64,000 nucleotides of DNA from Bradyrhizobium sp. BR 10289. Its GTDB lineage: Bacteria > Pseudomonadota > Alphaproteobacteria > Rhizobiales > Xanthobacteraceae. Shown here piece after piece: positions 49,933-58,967 of this stretch. The notes beneath the pieces are model-generated. The model made no database searches and had not been told where the DNA came from. It worked only from the letters and a program-made list of their open reading frames with translations. A program made the translations under genes and the position numbers. The stretch is taken from the NCBI RefSeq assembly GCF_019455385.1, contig NZ_JACOFR010000014.1:1-64000 (forward strand). The letters are read 5' to 3'. Position 1 is the first letter of the stretch; each line of letters begins with the position of its first letter.

Positions 49933-51999
49933 ATGACCGTCGACGACAGGCCTACGCTTCAAGCTCCCGACGACGATCCCTGGCTCTGGCTGGAGGAAAT
50001 CGAAGGCAAGCAGGCGCTCGATTTCGTCACGCGGCAGAATCAGCTGACACTGGCCGCGTTCAGCGGGCCGGCCTATGTGCGCGATCGCGACATCCTCGCG
50101 GCGATCTACGATCGTCCCGACAACATCCCCTATGTCAGCCGGCGCGGCGACGAACTGCACAACCTCTGGAAGGATGCCGCGCATCCGCGCGGCTTGTGGC
50201 GGCGGACCACGCTGGCGGAGTTTCGCAAGACCGATCCTGCGTGGGAGACGCTGCTTGATATCGACGAGCTCGCAGCAAAGGAAGGCGAAGACTGGCTGCT
50301 CAGCGGGATCGCCACGATGCCGGGCAGCGCGCGGGCGATCCTCAGCCTGTCGCGCGGCGGCAGCGATGCCGTGACCTTGCGGGAATTCGACCTCGCCACC
50401 AAGAGTTTCGTCGCGGGCGGCTTCACACTGCCGGAAGCGAAGGGCGGCCTCGACTGGCTCGATGCCGATACGCTGCTGCTGTCGAGCGCGCATGGCGAGG
50501 GCATGACCACGAGCTCCGGCTATGCGCGGACCGTTCGGCTGTGGCGGCGCGGCCAGCCTGTTGAGCAGGCCGAGGTGATCATCGAGACTGCCTCCGATCA
50601 CATGATGATCTACGGGATGAGCGACGACACCGGGCCTGCGCCGCGGGTCTGGATCGTCGACCAGATCGACTTCTTCAACTACGCGGTCTGGCTGCGCGAT
50701 GCCGCCGGCACGATGACGAAGCTCGACCTGCCGACCGGCATCTGGATGCAGGCCCATGGCGACTGGTTCGCGATGAAGCTGCGCAAGGACTGGACTGTCG
50801 GGGGACGGACCTACGCCACCGACACCGTGCTCGGCATCTCGCTCCCGGCATTCCTCGCCGGCAGCCGCGATTTCGCGGTCCTGTTCGAGCCGGCGCCGCG
50901 GCGCGCGCTGCAAGGCCTGTTCTGGGTCGCAGGAAAGCTGGTGCTCTCCATCCTCGACGAGCTCAAGCCGCAATTCGAGATTCACACGCCGTCCGCGAGC
51001 GGCTGGAGCCGCGAGATGCTTTCCGGCCTGCCTCAGATCGGCGTCGTCGACGTCTGGCCGCTCGACCGCCATCCCTCCGAGAGCAACGGCGACCTGCTCG
51101 CCAACGTGCAGGACCCGCTCACCCCGCCCTCGATGCTGTTGATGGAGCGCGGTGTCGCGAGCCCGACCGTGCTGAAGCAGGCACCGAAAACGTTCACTGC
51201 CGATGGTCTCGTGGTGACGCAGCACGAGGCGATCTCGATCGACGGCGAGCGCATTCCCTATGTCCAGACCGGGCCCGCCAAGGAGACCGGCGATGCGCCG
51301 GTCTATATGAGCGCCTATGGCGGCTTCGCCCTCGCGGTGAAGCCGTATTACAACGCTTCGCTCGGCAAGCTGTGGCTGGAGCGCGGCGGCACCGTTGTGC
51401 AGGCCAACTTGCGCGGCGGCGGCGAGTTCGGCACGCGCTGGCATGATGCCGGGCGGCTCGCCGGCAAGAAGCTCTCGCATGACGACTTTGCGGCCGTTGC
51501 CGCAGATCTCGTCCGCCGCGGCGTGACCAGCGCGAAGCGCATCGCTGCCCAGGGCGGATCGAACGGCGGCATCCTCATCACCAACATGCTGGTGCGCTAT
51601 CCCGAGCGCTTCGGCGCCCTGTTCTGCACCATCCCGCTGATCGACATGCGCCGCTACACAAAGCTGCTCGCGGGCGCGAGCTGGATCGCGGAATATGGCG
51701 ACCCCGACAAGCCGGAGGAATGGGAGTGGCTCAAGACCTATTCCGCCTATCACAACGTGAAAGCCGGCCAGTCCTATCCGCCGATCCTGATCGCCACCAC
51801 CCGACGCGACGACCGCGTCCATCCCGGCCACGCGCGCAAGATGGCGGCCAAGCTCCAGGCGATGGGCTATGAGGCCTGGTTCTACGAGCCGGAAGCGGGC
51901 GGCCACGGCTACGGCAAGGACAACAAGGAGCGCGCCGGGTTTGAGGTGATCGGCTTCCGGTTCTTGAAGGAGAAGATCGGGTGGAAGGACGAGAGCTAG
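49933..51999 (+). CDS. Prolyl oligopeptidase family serine peptidase (S9A)
   Basis: A 688-residue peptidase. The N-terminal part (DDDPWLWLEEIEGKQALDFV) is the family start, followed by a beta-propeller of about 350 residues and an alpha/beta-hydrolase domain. The nucleophile is Ser543 in AAQGGSNGGIL; the acid is in TRRDDRVHPGHA and the His in EAGGHGYG. No signal peptide, so a cytoplasmic oligopeptidase. The ATG at 49933 follows GGAG; the open frame runs far upstream as an antisense shadow of the MFS gene and is rejected. Confidence 0.92.
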   Translation: MTVDDRPTLQAPDDDPWLWLEEIEGKQALDFVTRQNQLTLAAFSGPAYVRDRDILAAIYDRPDNIPYVSRRGDELHNLWKDAAHPRGLWRRTTLAEFRKTDPAWETLLDIDELAAKEGEDWLLSGIATMPGSARAILSLSRGGSDAVTLREFDLATKSFVAGGFTLPEAKGGLDWLDADTLLLSSAHGEGMTTSSGYARTVRLWRRGQPVEQAEVIIETASDHMMIYGMSDDTGPAPRVWIVDQIDFFNYAVWLRDAAGTMTKLDLPTGIWMQAHGDWFAMKLRKDWTVGGRTYATDTVLGISLPAFLAGSRDFAVLFEPAPRRALQGLFWVAGKLVLSILDELKPQFEIHTPSASGWSREMLSGLPQIGVVDVWPLDRHPSESNGDLLANVQDPLTPPSMLLMERGVASPTVLKQAPKTFTADGLVVTQHEAISIDGERIPYVQTGPAKETGDAPVYMSAYGGFALAVKPYYNASLGKLWLERGGTVVQANLRGGGEFGTRWHDAGRLAGKKLSHDDFAAVAADLVRRGVTSAKRIAAQGGSNGGILITNMLVRYPERFGALFCTIPLIDMRRYTKLLAGASWIAEYGDPDKPEEWEWLKTYSAYHNVKAGQSYPPILIATTRRDDRVHPGHARKMAAKLQAMGYEAWFYEPEAGGHGYGKDNKERAGFEVIGFRFLKEKIGWKDES

Positions 52000-52003
52000 T
52001 GCC

Positions 52004-52087
52004 GTCATGGCCGGGCTTGACCCGGCCATCCACGACTTGCTTTGTCACTCGAAGAACGTGGATGCCCGGGACAAGCCCGGGCATGAC
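52004..52087. repeat. REP-like palindrome, family 5
   Basis: Third copy of the family 5 element; it begins 5 bp after the peptidase stop and ends 7 bp before the methyltransferase stop, so it fills the convergent gap. Confidence 0.85.
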
Positions 52088-52093
52088 GACCTT

Positions 52094-52765
52094 CTAGCGC
52101 GCAAACACCAGTGTGAGATTATTCGCCGGCATCTCGATCGTGTCGACGAGGGCAAGGCCCACCGCCAGTGCGAGCTTTTCGACATCGCCGATATCACGCA
52201 CGCCCCAGTCGGGATTGCCTTCGCGCAAGGAGGTGTCGAACACGGCGTTGCTGAGCGCGGTGTGCTTGCCGTCGCGCTTGAACGGGCCGTAGAGGAATAG
52301 CTTGCCGTCGGCGCGCAAATAGCGGCCGGCGCCGGCGAACAGACCTTCGGCCACGTTCCAAGGCGCGATGTGGATGACGTTGGCGCAGAACACCGCGGCA
52401 AGGCTGGTCGGCGCCTGCCCGCTTTTCATCTCAGGACACCAGTCCGGATCGGTGAGATCGATCCGTAAGGGCGAACGGATGTTTGGCAGGCTCGAATGGA
52501 CGCGCCAGGCCTCGATGCTCTTGAGGTGCCGCGGATTGAGATCGCTCGGCCACCAGACGAGGCCGGGCGTATGGCGGGCGAAATGGACCACGTGCTGGCC
52601 GGTTCCGCTGCCGACCTCGACCACGTCGCCGGTCAGGCCGGCGAGATGCGTCTCCAGCGCCGCCCAGAGCGGCTCGTGGTTGCGATGAAAGGCCGGCGCA
52701 TCGAGGCGTCCATCCGGCTCGACGCGCCCGCCGTCCCTGCCAAATTCAACGACATATTCAGCCAA
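52094..52765 (-). CDS. DUF938 class I SAM-dependent methyltransferase
   Basis: A 223-residue protein with the SAM-binding glycine loop VVEVGSGTGQHVVHFA and the DUF938 segments WWPSDLNPRHLKSI, NVIHIAPWNVAEGLF and LFLYGPFKRDG. The likely start is TTG 52765 (LAEYVVEFGRDG) with AGGGGA 6-7 bp upstream; the open frame continues upstream without a site. Substrate unknown. It is divergent from the sox cluster. Confidence 0.8.
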   Translation of the reverse strand: MAEYVVEFGRDGGRVEPDGRLDAPAFHRNHEPLWAALETHLAGLTGDVVEVGSGTGQHVVHFARHTPGLVWWPSDLNPRHLKSIEAWRVHSSLPNIRSPLRIDLTDPDWCPEMKSGQAPTSLAAVFCANVIHIAPWNVAEGLFAGAGRYLRADGKLFLYGPFKRDGKHTALSNAVFDTSLREGNPDWGVRDIGDVEKLALAVGLALVDTIEMPANNLTLVFAR

Positions 52766-53047
52766 GTGAGGTCCCCTTGAAAAAACGAGAACGCGGATGA
52801 AAACAGGACGAGCGCCCAAGCGCCCTGCAAACCCGCCGGGCGCTGGAAAAAGCCGGCCCCGCCGCCCACCACCCTGAGCGCCCGGGCCAAATCGGCCGAA
52901 CAAATAATCTCTTCAGTTGCAATGCGGAAGATATTAACTCCATTTTGCCGCGTGAATAGTCTTGATTGTCAGGTCCAGCCCTTTGTGCTTTGGAACGCTT
53001 CTATTTCCGCGATCGAGACCTTCGCCACAACGCCTCGGAATGACGCC

Positions 53048-53401
53048 TTGACCGCCCTTGCTCGAACGCCCCTTCTGTTCCTTCTGCTGGCCTTCGCCGC
53101 CGGCCTTGTGGACCCGGCGCGGGCGCAATCCGCTGCCGCCGAGGGCCAAAAACTCGCTTTCGACCGCGGCAAGGGCAACTGCCTGACCTGCCACGTCATC
53201 AAGGGCGGTGACCTGCCCGGAACGATCGGCCCGGAGCTGAAGGACCTCAAATCAAAATACCCTGATCGCAACGAACTCACCGCGATCATTTTCGACGAGA
53301 CCAGGCGCAATCCGCAGACCATGATGCCGCCGTTCGGGCGTAACCGGATTTTGACCGAGCAGGAGATCAGCGCGATCGTTGATTTCCTGCAAACCCTGTG
53401 A
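53048..53401 (+). CDS. soxX: Sulfur-oxidation c-type cytochrome SoxX
   Basis: A 117-residue periplasmic monoheme cytochrome, partner of SoxA in the SoxAX complex that attaches thiosulfate to SoxY. The heme site is CLTCH in GKGNCLTCHVIKG and the distal Met is in TMMPPFG. With TTG 53048 as start the signal peptide (ALARTPLLFLLLAFAAG, cleavage near PARAQ) is ideal; the ATG at 52922 would add 42 non-signal residues. First gene of the soxXYZAKB run. Confidence 0.85.
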   Translation: MTALARTPLLFLLLAFAAGLVDPARAQSAAAEGQKLAFDRGKGNCLTCHVIKGGDLPGTIGPELKDLKSKYPDRNELTAIIFDETRRNPQTMMPPFGRNRILTEQEISAIVDFLQTL

Positions 53402-53438
53402 CTTCAGGCACGCAAGAGACTGTGCAGGAGACTTTCCG

Positions 53439-53924
53439 ATGACTGCGACCACCGGCTCTCATCCGACGCGGCGCCTGATCCTTCAGGGCGCAGCCAGCGT
53501 CGCGCTGCTCGGCCTCGGCAATCTGCCGTTCGCTCCCGCGCGCGCGGCGGCCAACGACAAATATCCGGAAGAAGCGTTCAAGCTGAAGAACGAAGCGGAT
53601 GCGATCAAGGCGCTCTACGGCAGGACGGCGGAGCCGTCCGAGAAGGTCAAGCTCGACGCGCCCGAGATCGCCGAAAATGGCGGCGTGGTGCCGATCTCGG
53701 TGACGACGACACTGGACAAGGTCACCTCGATCTCGTTCCTCGTCGCCGAGAACCCGAATGCGCTCGCGGCGTCCTACAGGATTCCCGACGGCACGCTGCC
53801 CGCTATCGCCAACCGCCTGAAGATGGCCAAGACCAGCAACGTGACCGCGATCGTGGAGGCCGACGGCAAGCTCTACAGCGCGACCAAAGAGGTCAAGGTC
53901 ACCGTCGGCGGCTGCGGCGGTTAG
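53439..53924 (+). CDS. soxY: Sulfur carrier protein SoxY
   Basis: A 161-residue periplasmic carrier. The N-terminus has a Tat-type signal (TRRLILQGAASVALLGL) and the C-terminus ends VTVGGCGG, the swinging arm whose Cys159 carries the sulfur intermediates. ATG 53439 follows AGGAGA. Next gene soxZ starts 11 bp on. It is the central substrate carrier of thiosulfate oxidation. Confidence 0.93.
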   Translation: MTATTGSHPTRRLILQGAASVALLGLGNLPFAPARAAANDKYPEEAFKLKNEADAIKALYGRTAEPSEKVKLDAPEIAENGGVVPISVTTTLDKVTSISFLVAENPNALAASYRIPDGTLPAIANRLKMAKTSNVTAIVEADGKLYSATKEVKVTVGGCGG

Positions 53925-53935
53925 GGAGATCAGAC

Positions 53936-54247
53936 ATGGCATCCAGCATTCGCGTACGCGCCACCGCCAACGGCGACATCACCGAGGTGCAGACGCTGAT
54001 CCAGCACCCCATGGACACCGGCCTCGTCAAGGATTCCAAGGGCGAGCTGATCCCCGCGCACTACATCCAGGAGCTGAAGTTCGAATGTAACGGCAAGGAC
54101 GTCTTCGTCGCCAATTGGGGCACCGCGGTCTCCAAGGACCCTTACGTGAAGTTCAGCTTCAAGGGCGGCAAGAAGGGCGACGACCTCAAGATCTCCTGGA
54201 CCGACAACAAGGGCGGGTCGGACACAATCACCGCGAAGATCGCGTGA
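53936..54247 (+). CDS. soxZ: Thiosulfate oxidation carrier protein SoxZ
   Basis: A 103-residue immunoglobulin-like partner of SoxY, exported with it by piggy-back because it has no signal. Motifs are IRVRATANGDITEVQTLI, HPMDTGL and YIQELKFECNGK. The last base of its stop is the first base of soxA's ATG, so they are translationally coupled. Confidence 0.93.
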   Translation: MASSIRVRATANGDITEVQTLIQHPMDTGLVKDSKGELIPAHYIQELKFECNGKDVFVANWGTAVSKDPYVKFSFKGGKKGDDLKISWTDNKGGSDTITAKIA

Positions 54248-55110
54248 TGAAGGCTCGCTCCGCCGTTCTGCTTGCATCGTTGAGCGCCGCGCTGGTCGCG
54301 TTCGCCCTGACATCTCCGCGCGTGGTCGCGGCCGACAAGGTCGATCCCGCGACTGATGCGAAAGCATTCCAGAACTTCTTCTTCCAGAAATTTCCCGACG
54401 TGAAGCATGAGGACTTCGTCAACGGTCCTTACTCCATGAACGCGGACATGAAGCGGCAGTGGCAGGAGAAGGAGGAATTCCCGCCTTACGAATTCGCGCT
54501 CGATGCCGGCAAGGAGATGTTTGCGACGCCGTTCAAGAACGGCAAGACCTATGCGGACTGCTTCCCCAATGGAGGCATCGGCATCCGCCAGAACTATCCC
54601 TATTTCGACACGAAGGAGGGCAAGGTCGTCACGCTCGAGCTCGCGCTCAACCGCTGTCGCGAAGCCAATGGCGAGGCGCCCTATTCCTACGTCAAGGACG
54701 AGATGGCTTCGCTGACCGCCTACATGGCCTTCACCTCGCGCGGCAAGCTGATGGACATCAAGATTCCCGATGACCCGCGCGCGCTGGAGGCGTTCGAGAA
54801 CGGCAAGCGCTACTTCTACACCCGCCGCGGCCAGCTGAATTTCTCCTGCGCCAGCTGCCATGTGCAGAGCCCGGGCGAGCGCATCCGCGCCGAGATCCTG
54901 GCGCCTGCGCTCGGCATCCTGAACGCGATGCCGATCTACCGCTCGGAATGGAGCGGCATGGGCACGATCAGCCGCCGTTTCGTCACCTGCAACAGCCAGA
55001 CCCGCGCGGTTCCGCTGGAGCCGCAGGCGGATGAATATCGCGACGTCGAATATTTCCTGTCCTACGTCGCCAACGGCCTGCCGATTTCAGGGCCGGGAGC
55101 ACGGCCATGA
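54247..55110 (+). CDS. soxA: Sulfur-oxidation c-type cytochrome SoxA (monoheme)
   Basis: A 287-residue periplasmic cytochrome that couples thiosulfate to SoxY. A signal peptide ends near PRVVAA. Only one heme-binding CxxCH is present (SCASCH near residue 203); the N-terminal heme site is replaced by CFPNGG with a pairing Cys in NRCREANG, as in monoheme SoxAX proteins with a disulfide. The active-site Cys ligand is in FVTCNSQT. Overlaps soxK by ATGA. Confidence 0.92.
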   Translation: MKARSAVLLASLSAALVAFALTSPRVVAADKVDPATDAKAFQNFFFQKFPDVKHEDFVNGPYSMNADMKRQWQEKEEFPPYEFALDAGKEMFATPFKNGKTYADCFPNGGIGIRQNYPYFDTKEGKVVTLELALNRCREANGEAPYSYVKDEMASLTAYMAFTSRGKLMDIKIPDDPRALEAFENGKRYFYTRRGQLNFSCASCHVQSPGERIRAEILAPALGILNAMPIYRSEWSGMGTISRRFVTCNSQTRAVPLEPQADEYRDVEYFLSYVANGLPISGPGARP

Positions 55111-55412
55111 AGCGGTCACTTAACCTGGCCATGCTGTTTGCATTGAGCTTCGCGCCGGCAGCGCGCGCGGCCAGCGAGGCGGACTACAAGGCGGCCTATG
55201 CCGCCGCGGAGGCTGCTTCCAAGGAGGCAGCCGGCATGCGCAACCAATGGACCGTGACCGTAACCGCGCTGGCGGCCGCCAAGAAGGCCGGCGATAGCGG
55301 CGATTTCGACCGTGCGGTCGCTGCATCGAAGGAAGCCGAGGCGCTGGCGAAAGCGTCGATCTTCCAGGCCAATTCTGAAAAAGAGGCGTGGAAGGCCATG
55401 GAAATCCGCTAG
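55107..55412 (+). CDS. soxK: SoxK-like SoxXA-binding protein
   Basis: A 101-residue secreted, helical, alanine-rich protein. A signal peptide (LNLAMLFALSFAPAARA) is followed by ADYKAAYAAAEAASKEA and repeats of A-rich helix with a conserved Trp in NQWTVTVTALAAAK and EKEAWKAMEIR. Size, composition and position between soxA and soxB match SoxK (SAXB), which boosts SoxXA activity. The ATG overlaps the soxA stop. Confidence 0.82.
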   Translation: MKRSLNLAMLFALSFAPAARAASEADYKAAYAAAEAASKEAAGMRNQWTVTVTALAAAKKAGDSGDFDRAVAASKEAEALAKASIFQANSEKEAWKAMEIR

Positions 55413-55461
55413 ATTGTATCTCTTGCAGCAGTCGAGCGATCATTGAGGGCGGAGAAATTGG

Positions 55462-57207
55462 ATGGCGATCCGCCGCCGCGATTTCCTGAAGAGTGTAGGC
55501 GTTGCCGCCGTCTCAGCTGGCCTGCCACGGCTCGCGCGCGGCGCCGAGACCGCCAGCATCTACGACCTCGAACGGTTCGGCAATGTGCGCATCCTGCACA
55601 TCACCGACACGCATGCGCAGCTCAACCCGGTCTATTTCCGCGAGCCCAGCGTCAATATCGGCATCGGTGAGATGGCGGGGCGTCCGCCGCATCTGGTCGG
55701 CCGCGCCTTCCTCGAACGGTTCGGCATCCGGCCCGACAGCGCCGATGCCTATGCCTTCACCTGTTTCGAGTTCGAGAAGTCCGCGGGGCGCTTCGGCAAG
55801 CTCGGCGGCTTCGCGCATCTGAAGACGCTGATCGACCGCCTGCGCGGCGATGTCGGCGAGAGAAATTCGCTGCTGGTCGACGGCGGCGACCTCTGGCAGG
55901 GCACCGGTCTTGCCAACGTCATGCAGGGCCGCGACATGGTCGAGGTCGCCAATCTGCTCGGCATCGAGGCGATGACCGGGCATTGGGAATTCACCTATGG
56001 CGAGCAGGTGCTCCGCGACAATCTCGAGCGCTTCAAGGGCGAGTTTCTGGCGCAGAACGTTTTCCTGACCGAGGAGGCCGCGTTCAACGATGCGAGCGCT
56101 TTCGACAAGGCGAGCGGGCGCGTGTTCAAGCCGTCGACGATCAAGGAGCTCGGCGGCCATCGCGTCGCCATCGTCGGCCAGGCTTTTCCTTACGTGCCGA
56201 TCGCGCACCCGAAACGGTTCACGCCGGACTGGACCTTCGGCATCCGCGAGGAAGAGCTGCAGAAACATGTCGATGGCTTGCGGGCCAGCGAAAAGGTCGA
56301 TGCGGTCATCCTGCTGTCGCACAACGGCATGGATGTCGATCTCAAGCTCGCCAGCCGCGTCACCGGCATCGACGTCATCCTCGGCGGCCATACCCATGAC
56401 GCCGTGCCGCAGCCGATGCCCGTGAAGAACGCCGGCGGCACTACGCTCGTCACCAATGCCGGCTCCAACGGGAAATTCCTGGGCGTGCTCGATCTCGCGC
56501 TCGACAAGGGCAAGGTCAGCGACGTCAGATATCATCTGCTGCCGGTTTATTCCGAGCTGCTGAAGCCCGACCCTGCTATGGCCGAACTGATCGGCCGGCT
56601 GCGCGCGCCTTACGTGACCGACTGGTCGGAGAAGATCGCAACGCCGGACCGGCTGCTGTTTCGCCGCGACAATTTTACAGGTCCCGTCGACGAACTGATC
56701 TGCACCGCGCTGCGCACCGAGCTCGATGCCGAGATCGCGCTGTCGCCGGGTTTCCGCTGGGGCGTCACCGCGCTGTCGGGTCAGCCGCTGACCATGGAGG
56801 ATGTGCTCGCGGAAACCGCGATCACCTATCCCGAGACCTATGTGCAGGAGATGCTAGGTGCGGACATCAAGAACGTGCTGGAAGACATCTGCGACAATCT
56901 ATTCAACGCCGATCCCTATTACCAGCAGGGCGGCGACATGGTGCGCGCCGGGGGGCTCAGCTACACCTGCAACCCCACGAACGCGGCCGGCAGCCGCATC
57001 TCCGAGCTGAAGCTCAACGGCGGCAAGACGCTCAACGCCAGCCACCGCTACAAGGTCGCCGGCTGGGCCTCCGTCAACGGCCAGCAGGGCGCACCGGTGT
57101 GGGACGTGGTCGCCAAATATCTGCGCTCAGGCCGGATGTTTCAGGAGCGCCTCGGCACCGGCGTCACGCTGAAGGGCATAGACGGCAATCCGGGGATTGC
57201 GGGATAG
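55462..57207 (+). CDS. soxB: Thiosulfohydrolase SoxB
   Basis: A 581-residue periplasmic dimanganese enzyme that releases sulfate from SoxY-bound thiosulfonate. It has a Tat signal (MAIRRRDFLKSVGVAAVS) and the metallophosphoesterase-type motifs ILHITDTHAQL, DGGDLWQGTG, GHWEF, ILLSHNGMD and ILGGHTHD. The C-terminal 5'-nucleotidase-like domain has QQGGDMVRAGGL. No soxC or soxD follows. Confidence 0.94.
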   Translation: MAIRRRDFLKSVGVAAVSAGLPRLARGAETASIYDLERFGNVRILHITDTHAQLNPVYFREPSVNIGIGEMAGRPPHLVGRAFLERFGIRPDSADAYAFTCFEFEKSAGRFGKLGGFAHLKTLIDRLRGDVGERNSLLVDGGDLWQGTGLANVMQGRDMVEVANLLGIEAMTGHWEFTYGEQVLRDNLERFKGEFLAQNVFLTEEAAFNDASAFDKASGRVFKPSTIKELGGHRVAIVGQAFPYVPIAHPKRFTPDWTFGIREEELQKHVDGLRASEKVDAVILLSHNGMDVDLKLASRVTGIDVILGGHTHDAVPQPMPVKNAGGTTLVTNAGSNGKFLGVLDLALDKGKVSDVRYHLLPVYSELLKPDPAMAELIGRLRAPYVTDWSEKIATPDRLLFRRDNFTGPVDELICTALRTELDAEIALSPGFRWGVTALSGQPLTMEDVLAETAITYPETYVQEMLGADIKNVLEDICDNLFNADPYYQQGGDMVRAGGLSYTCNPTNAAGSRISELKLNGGKTLNASHRYKVAGWASVNGQQGAPVWDVVAKYLRSGRMFQERLGTGVTLKGIDGNPGIAG

Positions 57208-57513
57208 GGGTCGACGGGCGCGCGGTCATAGCTCCGCTGTCGTCCCTGCGAACGCCGAGGCCCATACCGCGTGATCTTTCGATTGGGGCGGTACCGAACC
57301 GCTGATCTTCGCCAAACTCCTCCCTGGGGTTATGGGTCCCTGCGTTCGCAAGGGACGACTGTGAATTTGGGGATCGGCCATCGCGCCCCCATCCCAGCCT
57401 CATCACGTAGAATAAAAATCTTCCAAATTTCCTTGTCTACACAGTGAATTGCTTCTCCCGTGAGCCCATATCGTAGTAGAATCGTCGAAATCAGTTCCAC
57501 GCCGGGTCCTGCC
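57208..57513. other. Intergenic region between soxB and the persulfide dioxygenase
   Basis: The 306 bp hold the repeat at 57239-57359 and an AT-rich leader (TAGAATAAAAATC near 57410) that is a plausible promoter. No gene is supported. Confidence 0.5.
57239..57359. repeat. REP-like palindrome, family 8
   Basis: Arms GTCGTCCCTGCGAACGC and GCGTTCGCAAGGGACGAC, with inner segments around CCCATA and TATGGG, form a 121-bp element. Only one copy is seen in this window. Confidence 0.7.
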
Positions 57514-58551
57514 ATGATCTTCCGCCAGCTCTTCGACAGCGTTTCGGGCACTTACAGCTATCTCCTCGCCAGCCGCCCCGGCGGCGAGGCGCTGATCCTC
57601 GATCCCGTGCTGGAGAAGGTCGACCGTTACTGCCAGCTGCTGCGCGAGCTCGACCTCAAGCTGGTCAAGGCGGTCGATACGCATCTGCATGCCGACCATG
57701 TCACCGGGCTCGGCGAGTTGCGCGACCGCACCCATTGCATGACCGTGATGGGCGACCAGACCAAGGCCGACGTGGTGGCGATGCGGGTGGCCGACGGCGA
57801 CAAGGTGACGATCGAGGGCCTGTCGCTCGACGTGATGTACACGCCCGGCCATACCGACGATTCCTATTCCTACCTGATGGGCGACCGCGTCTTCACCGGC
57901 GATACGCTGCTGATCCGCGGCACCGGCCGCACCGATTTCCAGAACGGCTCGTCGCGCGCGCAATACGATTCGATCTTCAATCGGCTGCTCAAGCTGCCGG
58001 ACGAGACGATGGTTTTCCCGGCGCATGACTACAAGGGCGACACCGTCTCCACCATCGGCGAGGAGAAGCGCTACAATCCGCGGCTGCAGGTGCGCTCGGT
58101 CGATGAATATATCGAGCTGATGTCCAATCTGAAGCTGCCCAATCCGAAAATGATGGATGTGGCCGTGCCCGCCAACATGCGCGTCGGCCTGCATCAGGAG
58201 GAGTTGGAGAAAGAGGGCCGTGCGCTCAGCGCAATCGAGGCGATCCGCTCGCTTCACCGGCCCGACATCCTGCTGGTCGACCTGCGCGAAAGCAACGAAC
58301 GCGCCAAGCACGGCATGCTCGAGGGCGCGCTGCACACACCCTATCCTTCGGTCGAGGAGAGTCTGAAACCCGGCGGCATGCTGCGCGAGGTCGCGGCCGC
58401 AACGGGCCGGCGCGTCGTGTTCTTCTGCGCGTTCGGCGAGCGCTCGGCTATGGCTGTTGCAGCTGCGAAAGAAGCAGGGCTCGGCAATACCGCCCATATC
58501 GCCGGCGGTATCGACGCCTGGAAGAAGGCGGGCGGGCCCGTGGTGCACTGA
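57514..58551 (+). CDS. Persulfide dioxygenase-rhodanese fusion (PRF)
   Basis: A 345-residue cytoplasmic enzyme. The N-terminal metallo-beta-lactamase domain has the iron-binding HLHADH, GHTDDSY, TGDTLLIRG and AHDYKG, typical of ETHE1-like persulfide dioxygenases; the C-terminal rhodanese domain has the active-site Cys305 in FCAFGERS. It oxidises glutathione persulfide to sulfite and transfers sulfane sulfur. ATG 57514 chosen; an 18-codon extension is rejected. Adjacent to soxB, it can clear sulfane sulfur from incomplete Sox oxidation. Confidence 0.9.
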   Translation: MIFRQLFDSVSGTYSYLLASRPGGEALILDPVLEKVDRYCQLLRELDLKLVKAVDTHLHADHVTGLGELRDRTHCMTVMGDQTKADVVAMRVADGDKVTIEGLSLDVMYTPGHTDDSYSYLMGDRVFTGDTLLIRGTGRTDFQNGSSRAQYDSIFNRLLKLPDETMVFPAHDYKGDTVSTIGEEKRYNPRLQVRSVDEYIELMSNLKLPNPKMMDVAVPANMRVGLHQEELEKEGRALSAIEAIRSLHRPDILLVDLRESNERAKHGMLEGALHTPYPSVEESLKPGGMLREVAAATGRRVVFFCAFGERSAMAVAAAKEAGLGNTAHIAGGIDAWKKAGGPVVH

Positions 58552-58645
58552 CGCGCCCAGCCCTCCTCCCCTTCTTGCGGCAGGTCAGGGACCGCACATA
58601 TTTTCCGGATCAAATCGGGTGACGCATCACCATCCGGAACCAGCC

Positions 58646-58813
58646 ATGGCCAAGATCGGGACCACAAAACCAAGCGCACCACCGAAGTCAGAGATCGCTG
58701 AGGGCAAGGCGAAGAAGCCCAGGCGCCTGCGCGATCTCGATGAGGATGACGACGACGGCGATATCGCGACGCCAAAGCGCGATCGCGACGGTTGTGACGA
58801 CGAGCCGTTGTGA
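58646..58813 (+). CDS. Small highly charged hypothetical protein
   Basis: A 55-residue frame with KSEIAEGKAKKPRRLRDLDE and then DDDDGDIATPKRDRD. It has no signal or helix of hydrophobic type and looks disordered. Support is limited to codon plausibility and its own start; the GGA upstream is weak. Similar short acidic/basic proteins occur in rhizobia but I cannot name a family. Confidence 0.4.
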   Translation: MAKIGTTKPSAPPKSEIAEGKAKKPRRLRDLDEDDDDGDIATPKRDRDGCDDEPL

Positions 58814-58967
58814 GGGCTGCGGGATTTTGATCGTAAGCTGGCGCGCTGCACGGGTCGTCGCCCCTTGCTTCCCCACCCGCGCTACCTGCCATGCACCTCT
58901 GTTCATGGACAAATAACCGCCCTCCCCGATAGTTTGCGCGTCTCTCAAGCCGCAAAACGGAACTGCA

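Noticed and set aside
52922..53047. ATG 52922 as start of SoxX
   Set aside because: It would put 42 extra residues before an otherwise ideal signal peptide; the TTG at 53048 fits better, though this is not proven.
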